From Epiperipatus broadwayi (Eukaryota; Onychophora; Udeonychophora; Euonychophora; Peripatidae): 64,000 nt of DNA. Positions 1-16,810 of the stretch are shown one piece after another. Within the stretch, counting starts at the first letter, position 1; each line of letters opens with the position of its first letter. The DNA is taken from assembly GCA_028023455.1 (NCBI GenBank), contig JAQFVV010000281.1, forward strand, positions 184,001-248,000, written 5' to 3'. Position numbers and translations under genes: made by a program. A model generated the notes under the pieces. That model had not been told where the DNA came from, made no database searches, and worked only from the letters and a program-made list of their open reading frames with translations.

Positions 1-2242
1 TTTCCTGTAGCTCTAAAGCATTATTTGCAAAAACAATTACATCGTCTGCAAAATCTAAATGGCTTAAATAATCTCCATTTACTTTCACTTCTTTATCTTT
101 CCATTTTAATCCACAAAATACTTCTTGCAGCACTGTTGTAAAAAGTTTTGGAGATATGGAGTCACCCTATGTTACACCTTTTTCAATGTTGATTTTCTTA
201 CTATCATTATGTAATCTAATTGTTGCTGTTGCATTTTTATAAATATTCTTCAAAATAAGACAATATCCTGGATCTAACCCTTGATGATCTAATGCTTTAA
301 TCACTGAAGAAATATTTATAGAATCAAATGCTTTTTCATAATCTACAATTCCTAAGCATAATGGCAACTCATATTCATTTGTCCTTTCTATAATTTCTCT
401 CAATACCCTGGATATGATCTACTGTACTAAACCACTTTTAAATCCAGCTTGTTCTCTTGGTTGGTGGAAATCCAGTGTTTTCTGTAGACGAGTCGTAATT
501 ATCTTAGTAAAAATTTTGTATAAAACTGATAAAAGACTGATAGGTCTGTAATTTCTAATATCTTCTTTATCACCTTTTTAAAATATTAATATTAATACTG
601 CATTCTTCCAATCATCTGGTACATCTTTATCATTTAGACATTTGGTATATAACTTTGCTAAATTTTTTTCTATTTCTTCACCTGCTTCTTTTAATATATC
701 AATTACAATTCCATCATTACATGGAGCTCTCCCTTTCTTCATAAATTTAATTGCATGTCTCATTTCCTCATTCAAAATTCTGGGCAATTCAGAAGATATA
801 ATATGTATAGGCGGCACTTGTTTTTTATTACTGTATAATTCTTGATAGAAGTCTTCTATACATTTTATGATGTCATCTTTTTTTTTAGTAATAATATCAT
901 CTTTTTTTCTTATTGCAGATATAAATTTCCTACCAATACCAAAATGTTGTTTTACACTTTTTAGACTTTTATTCTCTTCTACAGTTTTCATTGCTAGTTC
1001 ACAAACATACTTTCTTATATTATTTTCAACTCTTTTCCGCACCATTTTACAAAATTCGAGATATTCAATCTTTTTTAGTGCATCATTGTTGTATATCTTC
1101 ATATTCCTTCTTTTCTTCATAAATTCTCTAGTCTCAGTAGAAATTTTACTAGTCAATTGCTACTTTTTTCTACCAACTATCTTTGTTGCAGTTTTTAAAA
1201 GTGTATCGCTTATTTTCATATTAATATCATTCAAATCTGAATCATGTTCAAAATCTACTAATACTTGAAACCGATTTGTAAGTTCTAATTTAAATTCATT
1301 AGAATGCTTCTGAAGATTAGGAATACCAACTGTAAATATTGTTTTTCTTAATAATTTTCCTCTCTCTACTTTTGCATTAACATGTATCGTAGATCTTACT
1401 AATCGGTGATCACTTCCTGTGTTAAATTTATTAAGAACATTACAATCTTGAAATATGTATTTTTGGTTAGTCAAAATATAATCCAATTCTGCTGTACCTT
1501 CATTTGGATGCTTCCAAGTTCATTTCCTTTTAACATTTTTCTCAAAAAAAGAATTCATAATATAAAGTTTTTCTTTTTCTGCAAACTCCACAAGTCTATG
1601 TCCTCTCTCATTTCTATTACCATAACCAAAATTACCTACAGCAATTTCATCTTTCACTTGTTTACCAATTCTAGCATTAAAGTCTCCCATAACAATTTTA
1701 AAATGCTGCTTACTCTGATCAAAAGCCTTTTGTACATCCATATAAAAATCTTCTATAACTTCATCACTATGATAACTTGTTGGGGCATAAACCTGAATTA
1801 TCTGCATCTGGTATCTGCTATTAAGTTGTAAAACCAATCTTGCCACTCTGTCTGATACACCATCAATCTCCACAATCTTATTCTTCCATTTTTTATTTAT
1901 AATGAATCCTACTCCACTTGTATTTCCAATATTTGTGCCTTTATAGTAGAGTATATATCCACTTTTTAAATCAATTGTTTCTTCACCTTTTCTTCTAACT
2001 TCACAAAGTCCAATAATGTCCCATTTAATATAAGACAGTTCTTCTAATTCTTGCAATCTTCCTTCACTTGAAAGTGATCTGCAGTTGTAAGTACCTAAAT
2101 AAAAAGTCATCATCAAATGGCAGCCTGAGTCCACAATCAGGGGATTCTTAGCACCCACCGCCTTCAGCCAACAACCGCTGCCTTGGTTGGTGACTTTAAA
2201 GCCTCCTGGGAATAAGAGCCATAATTTATTTTTATCTGTCAT
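1..2242 (-). pseudogene. RTE endonuclease-reverse transcriptase, broken
   Basis: Decayed EN-RT polyprotein, which nicks target DNA and copies its own RNA there. The start Met is taken at 2242, matching the MTDKNK start in copy 3. The endonuclease runs from about 2242 to 1400: TYNCRSL, GLCEVRRKGEE, IQVYAPTS, the intact catalytic GDFNARIGK near 1690, and SDHRLV near 1400. A basic linker follows, then the RT: GRAPCNDGIVIDIL, FVDYEKAFDS-type palm (here IVDYEKAFDS) and FADD read from bases 41-55. The frame is interrupted near 1500, at 1157-1159, near 560-577, near 404 and at 164-166 (stop in the GVTQGDS region). Both catalytic centres are intact although the frame is dead. Confidence 0.88.
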
Positions 2243-2476
2243 AATTGTATATATTGAAAAAATATTCTTAAACTGGGAGGTAAAAAGCCAATAAACTCAC
2301 CACGTGTTGGTGAGCAGTCCATCCATGTTCATATACTATATGAATAATCACATAGTAATAACAGCTGCAACGACAAGAATGTATAGAGTGGACATTAGGA
2401 ATTTGCCCTGCTCGGTTCCTTTAAGGCCTCCAAGAGGAATCAAAGGATCTCCTTTCAGTTAATAGCAAACTCCTTT
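1..2476 (-). mobile_element. RTE-clade LINE copy 1, cut by window edge
   Basis: Minus-strand non-LTR retrotransposon. Its 5' end is placed near 2476 because the three RTE copies in this window share sequence from AAAGGAGTTTG inwards (2476, 23037, 58920) and differ outside it. A leader of about 230 bp precedes a single endonuclease-RT reading frame; the absence of a separate ORF1 is typical of RTE. The 3' part, after the RT active site, lies beyond base 1. Family membership rests on the AP-endonuclease plus RT order and on the GATGATGA-type 3' end seen in copy 3. Confidence 0.9.
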
Positions 2477-3578
2477 CTTTTTAAAAACATTAAATTAAGT
2501 GCTCACCGTTAGAAATATTGGCATATGAAATATAATAAACATTTAACTAAAATAAGCAAAGAAATATAGACACAACTGCAGTGATATAACTTTTAATTAG
2601 ATAGTAGTAATTTACTTTTAAGTGAAAGGGAATTATAAATAGTCAGGTTATTTTAACTTTTAGCAACATTAATTTTCATAGCAATTTACACATTATTTTA
2701 AATATTGAACAGGTTTATGATTATAATTACCCTTGGATTTACAATTATTTAAGATACATGCAATTATTTTAAAGAGAGTTAGCTAACATATAAAAATTAT
2801 ACAGAGATCTGTGGTTTTGAAAATAAACTCTACCGGTATTATTCATCTGGACTGCAAGTGCTGGGCTGTAGATTTGGTAAGCTTGACTGGGTGGCTGGTG
2901 GCATCATCTTTCCCAATCTGTTAGGCTTGAGTCTGCTAGTGGTATGATGGTTAAAAAATTTGTGATGAGAGACACCTCACTCTCCCCACAGAGTAACAGC
3001 AATGAAATGCCCATTTTTAGCTGGACATATTAGAAAATAAACAGACATAGAAACTGGCTGCAATTGCTTTCTAAAAATGGCTGTCTATTTCTCCATTTTA
3101 AAAATACAGAGCATTTATAGATTTGGTTTTAAGCACTTACATTATCGGAATCTATTGCCTCCAGACTCATTAACTCAAGAATTTAATTAAATATTATAAA
3201 ATTTATATAATCCAGATTTTTGAAATGCGAGATAACTTATGGAATGTTAGAACCATTTCCTAAGCTATTATAGTTAAACATTTTCATTGTAAACAATTTC
3301 CAATTTAGATTTTAAAAATAACTTTCAATCTTTCTTAAGGTGATTTTAATTAGCGAGTGGTTTTGAACTAATTTTATTTTTACCAAATGCAGGTGTGGCC
3401 GTTAATGACATTCTAGTTTATAACCAAAAATCTTTTAATACTTGACCAGAGCTTTTATTTTTAATTTTACATAAAATAAAAAACTTTTTTGATTAAAAAC
3501 AACCTTTTAACATATTTTACGAAAACATTTATCATAAATTTTTAGATAACTTTTAAACATGTTTCTTTATTTCTAGAT
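2477..3578. other. AT-rich spacer, no gene seen
   Basis: No open frame with protein-like composition and no recognisable repeat. About 2810-3000 is less AT-rich than its surroundings and could be an old repeat fragment, but I could not match it elsewhere in the window. Confidence 0.5.
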
Positions 3579-3690
3579 CATATGTCACAGCATCGGCCAG
3601 GATGCGAACCCAGAACCGTCTGCAAACAACTACTTGCTTGCAAGGTGCAAGGTAGTTGCGATAACCTCTCGGCTAACAACACTTGATATA
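3579..3690 (-). repeat. tRNA-derived SINE, copy 1
   Basis: Read on the minus strand this has a pol III A-box-like TTAGCCGAGAGG and a B-box-like GGTTCGCATCC about 55 bp apart, ending in GCTGTGACATATG. The same body occurs at 49992-50104 with a clear 14-bp target duplication. The A-tail is almost lost here and no convincing duplication is visible, so this copy is older. Confidence 0.75.
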
Positions 3691-5240
3691 ACTTTTAAAT
3701 ATATTTTTCTATAACTTTTAAACATATTTTCAAAAAACTTTCTCCCTGAACTATATATAAAACAAGAAAATCTGTTAACAGATTTTTAAAGAAACATTTA
3801 ACATATTTTTAGATAACAAATTTTAAAATCATGCCTTCCCTATATATAGCACAGATTATATATCTACATATGAATTTACAATATTAACAACAAAATTAAT
3901 AATTTACTTCTAACTTTAATAATATAATAAACATTTTATAAATCTTAAGTAATCTTTGTGCACTATGATTTTACTAATCCTATCTAATTATAGCGTTCTT
4001 TCATATGTGAATAAATAATACTGTTTAGAAAGACATGAGTGTTTTACAAGCTATTTTAAAAATATTAACATTAAATAGGTTCAAACTTAGCACAGATGAG
4101 GGTGTCATTGGGTTGAGGATGAAATGATAAGGGCTTGGAAGGTTATTGTTTCAGTGTGTGTACTTTTAAAAAATATTCTCCCATAACAACTGTTTTTGAT
4201 GTCTCAAAGTTTGAATGTTCTTTTTGCTACTTTGAAGCCATTCTTGTTGTATTTTTATAATTATCTGCAACCTGTTTGAACAAGTTTCTCCAAATAATTT
4301 TCATGTAAAAGTTTCAAAGTTTGAATGTTTTTTTTTGCATATTTTCAAATTGCCCATGATGTCTATCTTTTGTAAGTATATATTTTTTGTAAATATTTGT
4401 GGGAATTTTGTATGTGTGTTGTACTTGGATTTTTTGGATATTACGAATCCAATTTAGAAATTGGTTTGGGGGGGGGGGGGGCAGTTTCTGTTTTATGTCA
4501 CATTTCATTTTGCCAAGCGATTATATTTTTAAATGTGAGAGGTCTATTATGTCACATTTCATTTTGAAACTTTTAATATTGAAATGATATTTTTTACTTA
4601 TCATAACATTTCACTTACTATGTTCCATAGTAGTATATTTTTCTTAGTTTAAACCCAACTCAATAAAATGATAATACGTAATTGTGTGTATGTGTGTACA
4701 TGCATATAAATGTGTAATTAAAATAATACTAGCTGATATATATATAGTTAAAGGACACATAAATAATTACCAATTTAAAGTTATAAATTTAAATAATAGA
4801 CATAAACGTTACCAGGTGTGTGGGTTTTCACACATACTTATATGCAAAGGGAGTGGCAAGGTTATGGATTTTGAAACTTTGCTAATTTTTTAAATTATTT
4901 AATTTTAAGCTATCCACAATTTACTTTTCTTTGCATAAGAGCGACAATTTCGAGGTAACCAATTCACATATATAATGTTTTTTCAAGCTAAAATTTGTTT
5001 TTGTAGTTTATTTCTTGGAAATTATCTGACCACAGCTTGGAAAAATTTGAATAAACTTGGAAATAATTTTAAAATGTATATTTGGAATAAAGAGAAAGTC
5101 AGCCTATTGACATGCCTATATTTTTTAATGTTAAAGTTTTTGCCTTCACTCACATTTTCTTTCAAAACTTTTAATACATCGTAATAAAAGTTAAGCAGGT
5201 GTATCAAAAGACACTACATATCTATCTTTTGAAAGTATTT
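3691..5240. other. AT-rich spacer with a 14-G run
   Basis: No gene recognised. Short phrases such as ATAACTTTTAAA recur around 3550-3800. A run of 14 G lies at 4468-4481, and a TG/CA-rich patch at 4684-4715. Open frames here are short and look like chance. Confidence 0.5.
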
Positions 5241-5545
5241 TTTCAATAATTTTAAATTAGTGAGGGGAGGTGATTTTTGTTTTTGCAATTTGTGTTTTAC
5301 TTATTTTTGAACCATTTTAATTTATCGCTTGGAGGGTGGGGTTGTATTTTACGTACTTCCATGATTTTTTAATTTATATTTTATTTATTTTCGAGCCATT
5401 TCCATTTATTGCTTGGGGGATTGTATTTAATGTATTTCACTGATTTCTGTTTTTGTAATTTGTATTTTACTTATTTTTGAGCCATTTCAATTTATTGCTG
5501 GGGGGGGGGGGTTATTTTATATATTTTTACCAATTTTGTGTGTGT
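5241..5545. repeat. Degenerate tandem repeat, about 3 units
   Basis: Three imperfect units of roughly 90-110 bp, each with TTTTGTAATTTGTRTTTTACTT-like text, then TTTTTGARCCATTT, ATTTATYGCTTGG and a G-rich tract of 5-12 G. The best anchors are the GCCATTT/ACCATTT phrases near 5310, 5396 and 5480. A second short repeat, GATGTCTTGC, occurs at about 5600 and 5653. Confidence 0.65.
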
Positions 5546-6210
5546 GTGTATTTTTTAAAAATTTACATATTATTTTAATTGATTTTTCCCCCTTACTTTT
5601 GATGTCTTGCCTTAGGCAACCAATTTTTTTTACTTGTTTTTTTATTTATCTTTGATGTCTTGCTGTAGGCATTTTAATTTTAATTTTCCATCGATTTCAG
5701 CCATTTTTGGTTAGAAATATATCAATTGCAGGCTTCTTGGTGGTGCTGCAGCATTGGCTAGAGACCACATTATGCATCACTGAAAACAACCTATTTATTT
5801 TAATATCAAATGTTTCATCAATTTTATAAGAATTTTGAGGTCAGTGACTATTTATTGTCATTTTGCAAACCTTTCTTTCTTTATATCTTTTTAATTAGTG
5901 TTTTCAATATATAAACATACTTTTATATTTCTAAAAATCATTGCATAGTTAGTTTATTGCAATAATGGTGGAGACAGGAGAGAGATTGATACCCAACAAA
6001 AGAAAATAAAAAAAATCAGTCCATCTACTGATTGAAATTTTCCCATTTCCACAATTATTTTCTTTATGATCATACAATTTCTCAAAATCGTTCACAATAT
6101 TATTATTTTATTATCAAAATTATATTTATTTAAATTCTTGGATTTATTGCTGTATTATTGCTTTTTGTTTTATATAATGATTTATTTATTTTGCTAAATT
6201 AGACTTAAAT
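5546..6210. other. AT-rich spacer, no gene seen
   Basis: Nothing supportable besides the end of the preceding tandem repeat. Composition is similar to the flanks. Confidence 0.5.
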
Positions 6211-6311
6211 ATTTTTTTTTCATGTGTCATAGCATTGGCTGGGAAGCAAATCTGCTAACCCAGGACAACTGCTTATAAGGCAACTGGGCTAACCTCTTGA
6301 CTACCAATGCT

Positions 6312-6327
<16 letters not shown>
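6211..6327 (-). repeat. tRNA-derived SINE, copy 2, with tail and target repeats
   Basis: The minus-strand body occupies about 6231-6316. It keeps the A-box region (TAGTCAAGAGGTTAGCCC) and the 3' block ending GCTATGACACATG, followed by 9 A (T run at 6222-6230). Near-matching flanks CTTAAATA at about 6214-6221 and 6319-6326 look like a target duplication. The B box is mutated (GGTTAGCAGATTT), so it is probably transcriptionally dead. Confidence 0.7.
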
Positions 6328-9108
<2,781 letters not shown>

Positions 9109-9152
<44 letters not shown>

Positions 9153-9156
9153 GTTA

Positions 9157-9218
<62 letters not shown>

Positions 9219-9231
9219 GTTGTTGTTGTTA

Positions 9232-9287
<56 letters not shown>

Positions 9288-9288
9288 T
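9109..9288. repeat. (TTA)n microsatellite, downstream of LINE
   Basis: About 180 bp of TTA repeat with a few TTG units near 9151-9160 and 9219-9234. It directly continues the LINE 3' end, so part of it may be the retrotransposed tail. Confidence 0.93.
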
Positions 9289-9799
9289 TATATTTTCAAT
9301 ATATTCAATATGACTTTTTTTGAATATTTTTTCCTTGTTAGCAGAGATTTTGATTTGATTAATATAGAGTAGGAAAAAGTTAGTTATTATTGTTTTTATT
9401 ACTTTTTGTTGTTATTATATTCTTTTACTTTCAAGATAATTTTATTTGACCTATAAGTGATTCCAAAAAAAAAATAAAAATAAAAAGATAACAAGAAATA
9501 ACTAGATGAGGTTACAGGGTGGTATATACAAAGAAGAAATGATCCAAAAGTCAGTAGAATATAAAATGAATGATAGTGAAGAACTTAGCCTGTGGATGCA
9601 AGGTGAATATTATTCATCTAGTCTATAACGAAATACCTTTATTAGTAAACCCTGTTTTGGCAAGTTATGGTTAGAGGGTTTTATTAAATCATAATAGATA
9701 TTAAATCATAATAGATATTTTCATATAAATTATTTAGGGGTTGGTTGGAGAGGTGCTGTTTAGACCAGTTGTGAATTCCCAGGTTAGTATGGCCAGGTA
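9289..9799. other. AT-rich spacer
   Basis: No gene seen. A 17-bp phrase (TTAAATCATAATAGATA) is directly repeated at about 9685-9718, and an A-rich stretch lies at 9464-9485. Confidence 0.5.
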
Positions 9800-10480
9800 T
9801 GGATCGGCCTCTCTCTTGTCTTTTTATTGGATATTTTTAATTATGCTGAGGAAGCAGTTATTGATTTCGTTAAGCGGTAATTTTTGAAAAATCACCTTGC
9901 ATCTGGTCAACCAGATGGCAAAGTTTATGTAGGTGGCAAGCCTGATTTCAGCGAAAATGCCTCTATTTAAAACCCCTTCAAGAAATGTTAGATCTGGACC
10001 ATTATTATCAATGTGTTTCTGGAAGTTTTGTCTTAGTCTTTGCCAGACCAGACAAAGGCGAAGGATATGGTCCATATCTTCTGGGCTGGAAAGACAGAGA
10101 CAACATATGGGATCTATGCGGAAGCCTCTTCTCTTAAGAAATATAGCAGTGGAGAGGCTACCAAGGTTAATTTGAGAAGGAAGTCTGTGTGTTTAGGTGC
10201 TAGTTTCAATCTACGGGCTAGTTTGCACAGTTTGTTTATGTTGATGAGGAGGTAAGTGTGTGCCTTCTGGGTATTTGAGTTGGATAGGTTGAAGGCTTCC
10301 CAATAGGTTATTTTTGAATTGAACATGGTCGCGGAAGGTACTATGTGTGTAAAAATGTATGAGATCTGTATTTGAAGCCAGATGGGAGTGAACTCTGAGG
10401 GGGCGGTCTATCAGTGGGAAGCACTTGCTCTTTGGAAAGCGGACATTGGAAGGTCCTGCAATCAGAATAAAGTTTATGGA
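9800..10480 (-). pseudogene. C-terminal relic of a LINE with zinc-binding domain
   Basis: Read on the minus strand, 10326-10114 gives a protein-like stretch (NINKLCKLARRLKLAPKH, then LTLVASPLLYFL). After a frameshift, 10110-9824 continues with ICCLCLSSPEDMDHILRLC, the CxxC...HxxxxC pattern of the zinc-binding domain found after the RT in several LINE groups, then WQRLRQNF. No RT core lies upstream, so this is only the element's 3' end. It has diverged strongly from the other zinc-type LINE at 56541. The assignment rests on this motif and the length of conserved-looking frame. Confidence 0.6.
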
Positions 10481-11412
10481 TTATATTGTAAGTTCTCTGT
10501 ATTATATTCTTTTACCAGTAATAATACTAGAAAATTTATTTTTTAATATCCAATTGACACAATTAAAATTTAAAAATATAATTTCTTAGACTACTTAGAT
10601 ATCGATTTTACTATCAAGATTTTTATTGATTTATATTAGTTTATCTGAACTAGCAAATCTTTCTTTAAATAGTTTTACAAAAAAAAAAAAAAAAAAAAAC
10701 ACGTTTGTATTTTGTATTTGAGATTTTTATTGATTTTTTTTTTATTAAATTTATTTAATGGCTTATTGATGTAAAATGAATTAAATAAAAGAATTTTTAA
10801 CTTTCAAATTGAATTTTTGGTTATTTTTTTTATATGGTTTAGCGTGTGCTAAACTCTAAAAAAAAAACAACAGGTTAAGTTTCTAGTTAAAGTGTTCAAA
10901 AATTAATACTGTTCTATTCAGATTATAAAAATATTGCAACTGGAAATAATATAATTTTTTTTTCACACAAAACAAATTATAATACTTATGATATAATGTT
11001 ACGCATTTATATAATGTTTAAGTTTAATATACAAGTAAAATTCACACACACACATATATACAAATGCGCTTGCGTGCGTGTGATAAATAAAAATTGTTAT
11101 AAATTAATTATTTATTTCATTATAACAATATCATGAAGTAAAAATATTTTAATAATATGCTTTGGTTTCAAATTTTATAAAATGATATAACTCTAATTAA
11201 CTATTGTTAGTAATAAAATATATCTTATTAACAAGATATCTAATGTATATTTATATATTTTATTTACAGAAATAACTTGGACAGGTATGATATTTTCTTA
11301 ATCCAGTTTTATTTATCTTTTTTTTTTTTTTGTAGAAGGAATGCTTAAGTCATAACACATATTGAAAGCAAAACATAAATGGTCCAATGTTAACATTTTT
11401 TCAATATGAAAT
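10481..11412. other. AT-rich spacer
   Basis: No gene seen. It contains a 20-A run near 10679-10699 and a short CA/TA repeat at about 11043-11060. Confidence 0.5.
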
Positions 11413-11826
<414 letters not shown>

Positions 11827-14800
11827 AATCCAATTAACTTTTATTTATTTATTTGCCAGTCTTGTCTGTCGATCTTTCTCGTTAACTACTTTCAAAAAAT
11901 AGTAACTTGTGAATGTTTTATAAAAATTGAATTGTGTTTGTGATTTTTTAGTATTTTCTTGATTATTTATGTCATTGAATAAAGTTATAGAATTGATTAT
12001 TTTAGGTATTTCACCAGGTCTTTTGACATATTTAATATTTTCTAAACAGATTTAATTTCTTCAAATTATATAAGTACTACGTTTAGTTTTAGTAGAGAAT
12101 AAGTTGTCCATATTTAGATCACACTTTTCAATCTTGCTTAAAGACTAAAGTGGTATGGAAAAATTATGATTTAGAAATGTATGCAAAAATTATTTAACTT
12201 AAAAATATTTTTGTCTTTAGTTGTCTTGTGGAATAATAAGAAAAAAAAATAGCTTAAAAAATAAATCCGCAAAAATGTTAATGTTTGATTATTTTATGTA
12301 ATAAGATGAACACGTTTTTTAAATGAAAAAAAAGAAAAAGAAAACCGCATTTCGTTTCTGAGAAATCAAAAGAATTTTTTTCAGATACAATTTTTTTTCT
12401 ATTCACATGCATCCTTAAATTGATCAATATTGCCACAATTTAGTTCTATATTATTAATATTGTTTTCATTATGATAAATATCTTATTATAAAGCAAATGT
12501 TGTACATATAGAAAAATGTAATATGGATGAATATGGAACTATACAAAATTTAAGCAATATTTATCTTTCTTATCATTTACAATACAATAACCAATTTGAA
12601 TCAGGGCTAGGTATTATATTTATGAATATTATATAATGAAACATTAAATGAAATTTATAAACTGGAATGTTTAAGTTTAGATATTAGGATATAAAATGGA
12701 GATGACATTAATTTGTGAAATTTGAAGAAATCATGAATGTTAAAAGATTCATAGGAGCATTCTAATGCTACACTTATATTATAACATTATAGTTGGATTG
12801 TATTTTTACTTAGTGAAATTGTTTACTTTAATATTTTCAATGCAATTAAACCACAATCCTTGAAGATAACATCAATTAGTGAATAGTAAGATGAGAAGGT
12901 ATATGCACCTACAATGGAAAACATTATTAAGCCAGACAATAGTTACTGATATAGAAAGAGACAACAAAATGAATTTACTGATAAGGAATTCATAAATAAA
13001 TTTGATAATTCAGGTGTAGTACTGGGTGTGATTAAGCACGACAATCTGCAAATCTACAAACTGCACCAATGGAAAGTAATAATGGATCACATTTTTTCCA
13101 TGCTAGAATTTAAAAAGAACTATAAAATATTAATGCATTTTAAAAATAATCCAGAATTTAATAGATTAAATGGAAAGCATCATTAATTTATGAAGAACAT
13201 TTTAGATTGCAGAGGGTAAAAAACTTGTTCACTGATATTTTCTTTTTGAAAGCAAGATAAAGTAATAACTAAAAAATCAAAATAATTAGAAACAGTATAT
13301 TTTCATGAAATAAATATTAGGAATACTGCAGAATTATAAAAGAAGACTTAAGGATATTAGAAAAAAATATACTTATACATGGAAAGAAAGTTATAAAAAG
13401 TAAAAACTGAAATATATAAATGAAAATTTAAAATTGTATTGAAAATTATTTTGGTAATAATTATGAAAATAATTAACTAATAACAATAACACAATCTAAA
13501 ATTAATGGAATTTTTTTTTAATTATATAGCAATCACAAGCTAACAAACAAGGCATTTTATAAAAGCATCAATTATTAATATGTTATAATCTTAGTAAAAA
13601 AACAATTCATGCAAATATATGTATAACGAACTGAAAAAGTTCCAAAATAGTAAAATCACTGAAAACATTTTGCAGCTGAATCACAATTTATCTATATGGT
13701 GATGCTATTTTAATTACATTTAGTAAGAATGAAATTAGAAATCACAAATCTAATAGCTGCATGTAAATATATATTTTTTAATTTATCATAAATAATTCAC
13801 AAACGAATTTAAATTCAAGATAATCCATAGAATGAATTAGATTTAATGTGACTATAGTCCAAACGTTGATATTTGTAAATGACATGATGACATTCTAATT
13901 ACATAAGTTTTTTCTGTAACTACAGCTTTTAAATTTGGTTTCAGAAATAATCACATTACAAACAATGTTTCTCCAAATGTTACATCAATGATTACACGAA
14001 AAGGTGATAAAAACTGGTATAACAATTTTATTAAGCATTTTTTGGGTGAAATTGGTAAGTAATAACCATAAATATAAATCATGGTTGCTCAATCTATATT
14101 TTCCAATGCATTAAGAAATTTAATATTATGGTGGAGTGATAAACTCTGGAACTAAATATCATTAGACAAAGACATTGTTGCATCGCTCCCACTGCCAATG
14201 ATGGAAGCTTATGAATTTCATAGCAATAACCATTCTATTATTATTATTATTATTGAATTCAAAATATTTCAGATCTTGAGAATGTGATCCAAGCAAAAAA
14301 AGTGATAAAAATGTAGAATCACATAAATAAAAACACTACATAAATTCTACTTAAGTCTGAAGTAAAGATAGATAGTAATCAATTAGAGATAAATATTTTT
14401 AACATATTGATCATGAAATTCAATATTAACCAAAATGCTTTTGGTAAAGAAAAATTCTCCATGTGGGCTAGTGAGTCATAGAATGGAAACTGTAGATCAT
14501 GGCCCAGTTTAGTCAATTTTGGTGCTACAATTTCTTGTGAACTCCTAAATAATAATCCACTAATTACTTAATTAATATTAAAAAATTAACATAATTAAAA
14601 TTTTAATTTTCTCAGTACAATGTATTTTTCCAGTAAAACTTTTATAGTGAAGCATGAAAATATGTATAATAAATTTAGTAGAGATGAATTAAAAGTAAAA
14701 TAAGTTAATTCAATGAGAGAAGGTCAAAACTTGTCAGAAACTAATCTAAATATGTTAACAGAAATGTCATCAATAGAAAGACAAAAGTGTTTAGATGGAT

Positions 14801-16810
14801 ATGAAAAGATTTTAAGAGATCTAAAAAAGATTACATATGTTAATGGGTACAATAAAGTAGTTTCCATTTTTATATGTTAAATAAACATCAAAATCAGATT
14901 ATAATATTGTGTTATCTCTTCGGTGTAAGATTATAGAGAAATATAAACAACATTGATCTAAAATAAAATAGGAAACTAAATTTAAAATGATTCTTCTGAT
15001 TGTCTTTAATAAATGTTGAACATCAATTTATGAGTCCTTTGAATATATTAATTGTGATTCGGAACCTTTAATCTACACATAAAATAATAAAATTTACCCA
15101 TAGTTTAAAACTACGTCAAAAACTAAGCTTATATAGCAATGCTAAAAGATTGATTGGTATTATTCTATCTTTTGGTGGTTATTGATTACTTATATATATA
15201 ATAAATAATATTTTAATAATAAATAAATATAACATCATATGAAATTTATCAAATCTATGTTAAATAATAATTGAACTGCCCTCTGGCTGCCAAGTTCGAT
15301 AACTTATACAATAATAGAGTGGACCACCTCTTAATGTATTTTAGATCTTTTTTATGTACAGTAATCTAGAACAATAACAGCCAAAATGCTAATATAAATC
15401 AGTGTTTCTATTTTGTAATGTAAATTGATCTTTAAATAACTGATATTAATCTATAGAGTGGAGATATTTTACTAACTTCTAAAACTCTACAATAAATTAA
15501 CATAGGTATGGTAAATTTCACATGACCTTATATTTATATATTCATAAAATTTCATGTTTTATTTTGCACATGAATTAGTTTGTAGACAATGCACTATTAA
15601 CAAATAAATAATGTATTAAATTGTGTAGAGATTTAAAGTAAAACCTAAATTCTTAAGAACCTTTATTATGTTCTTCAATTCTATCATTGTAAAGATTTAA
15701 CAGCATTTTAAGTAGGAGTTTCATGTTTGCATTTAACTCCAACTACTTAAATTACAGGTAGTTAAATCCATTTTTAAAATAGATAAATGATGCAAGTAAG
15801 TATTTTTTGGGAGACCAGTAATTTTGAAGAAAGTCAAAATATATGGCTTCACTGTTGTATCCAAAAAACACCAATATTAACCCTTATATGGAGCATCATA
15901 GAAACTCAATTTCTTGCCTCATAATTATTTGATTGTTTGAAAGGTTATTTAATCTAAAATCCTTAAAGAATATTTGAATTAGAAATTTAGAGCTTAAAAT
16001 ATAATCTAAAATTACTTACAATTATAATCTGCTTAGTAGCTTTTTATGAATTTAATATGAGGTAATATGTATTTTGCTACCGAGAGGTAAAATGTATAAA
16101 AGATAAAATCAGTCCATTACAAGAGAGTAAATCTGAAAGTGCCAATATTACTCAAAAATTTAGAATAAGCAAATTTTTTTCCAAGGAATGGCACATTATT
16201 CATCGATAGAAATTGTTAGTAAAGATAAATTTTGCTTTAAGGTATTTTAATTTTTCATAGTTCCAATCTTTTAATGGTGTTATTTCTTAAAATTTTTGTA
16301 GTCCTAATCTGATAAATGAGAAGAGAAATTACGTTATTTCTTCGTATCACAGCATGCAGATGAGCTCTAATCTTTTATTACAGCAGATTATATCAATTTT
16401 ATAATTTGCATTTCCGGTTTTATTAAAGAAAAAAAAAAGAATGAATATCTTTGTGTAAGTGAAAAAGTTTTCCAAGCTTTCTATGTCCACTTTAAAAAAA
16501 AATTTTATTTGGAAAAAAGTTTATTCATAAAACCAACGCGGTTGTAATCATAGACGATAAGTCAGTATTTTGTTTCTGGAATGTTACTGATAGTTGTATT
16601 ATATAAAATAGATGACAGAACTAAATCTCACAGAAGACTGCTTGAGAATTTTTATGTCTGCAATAGTTACCATTTAGTATCACCCAAAGAACATTTTGTT
16701 AAGTAAATTAAAAAAAAAACCGTACATTTAAATATATTAGAAATTTAGAAAAAAACTATTTTTTAAATAGAATACTTTGGATTAGATCAGTAAAGATAAC
16801 ACAAGTTTTT
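11827..16810. other. 5 kb AT-rich region without secure features
   Basis: The longest stretch with nothing I can name. Bases 12946-13187 on the plus strand are open without a start codon and read protein-like (FINKFDNSGVVLGVIKHD, then LQIYKLHQWK), and 14714-14880 encodes a 55-codon frame (MREGQNLSETNLNMLTEM). Bases 13695-13760 read IYLYGDAILITFSKNEI, which loosely resembles the YxDDILI region of a Ty3/gypsy RT with the first D altered. These may be traces of an old retroelement; none is secure. Confidence 0.4.
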
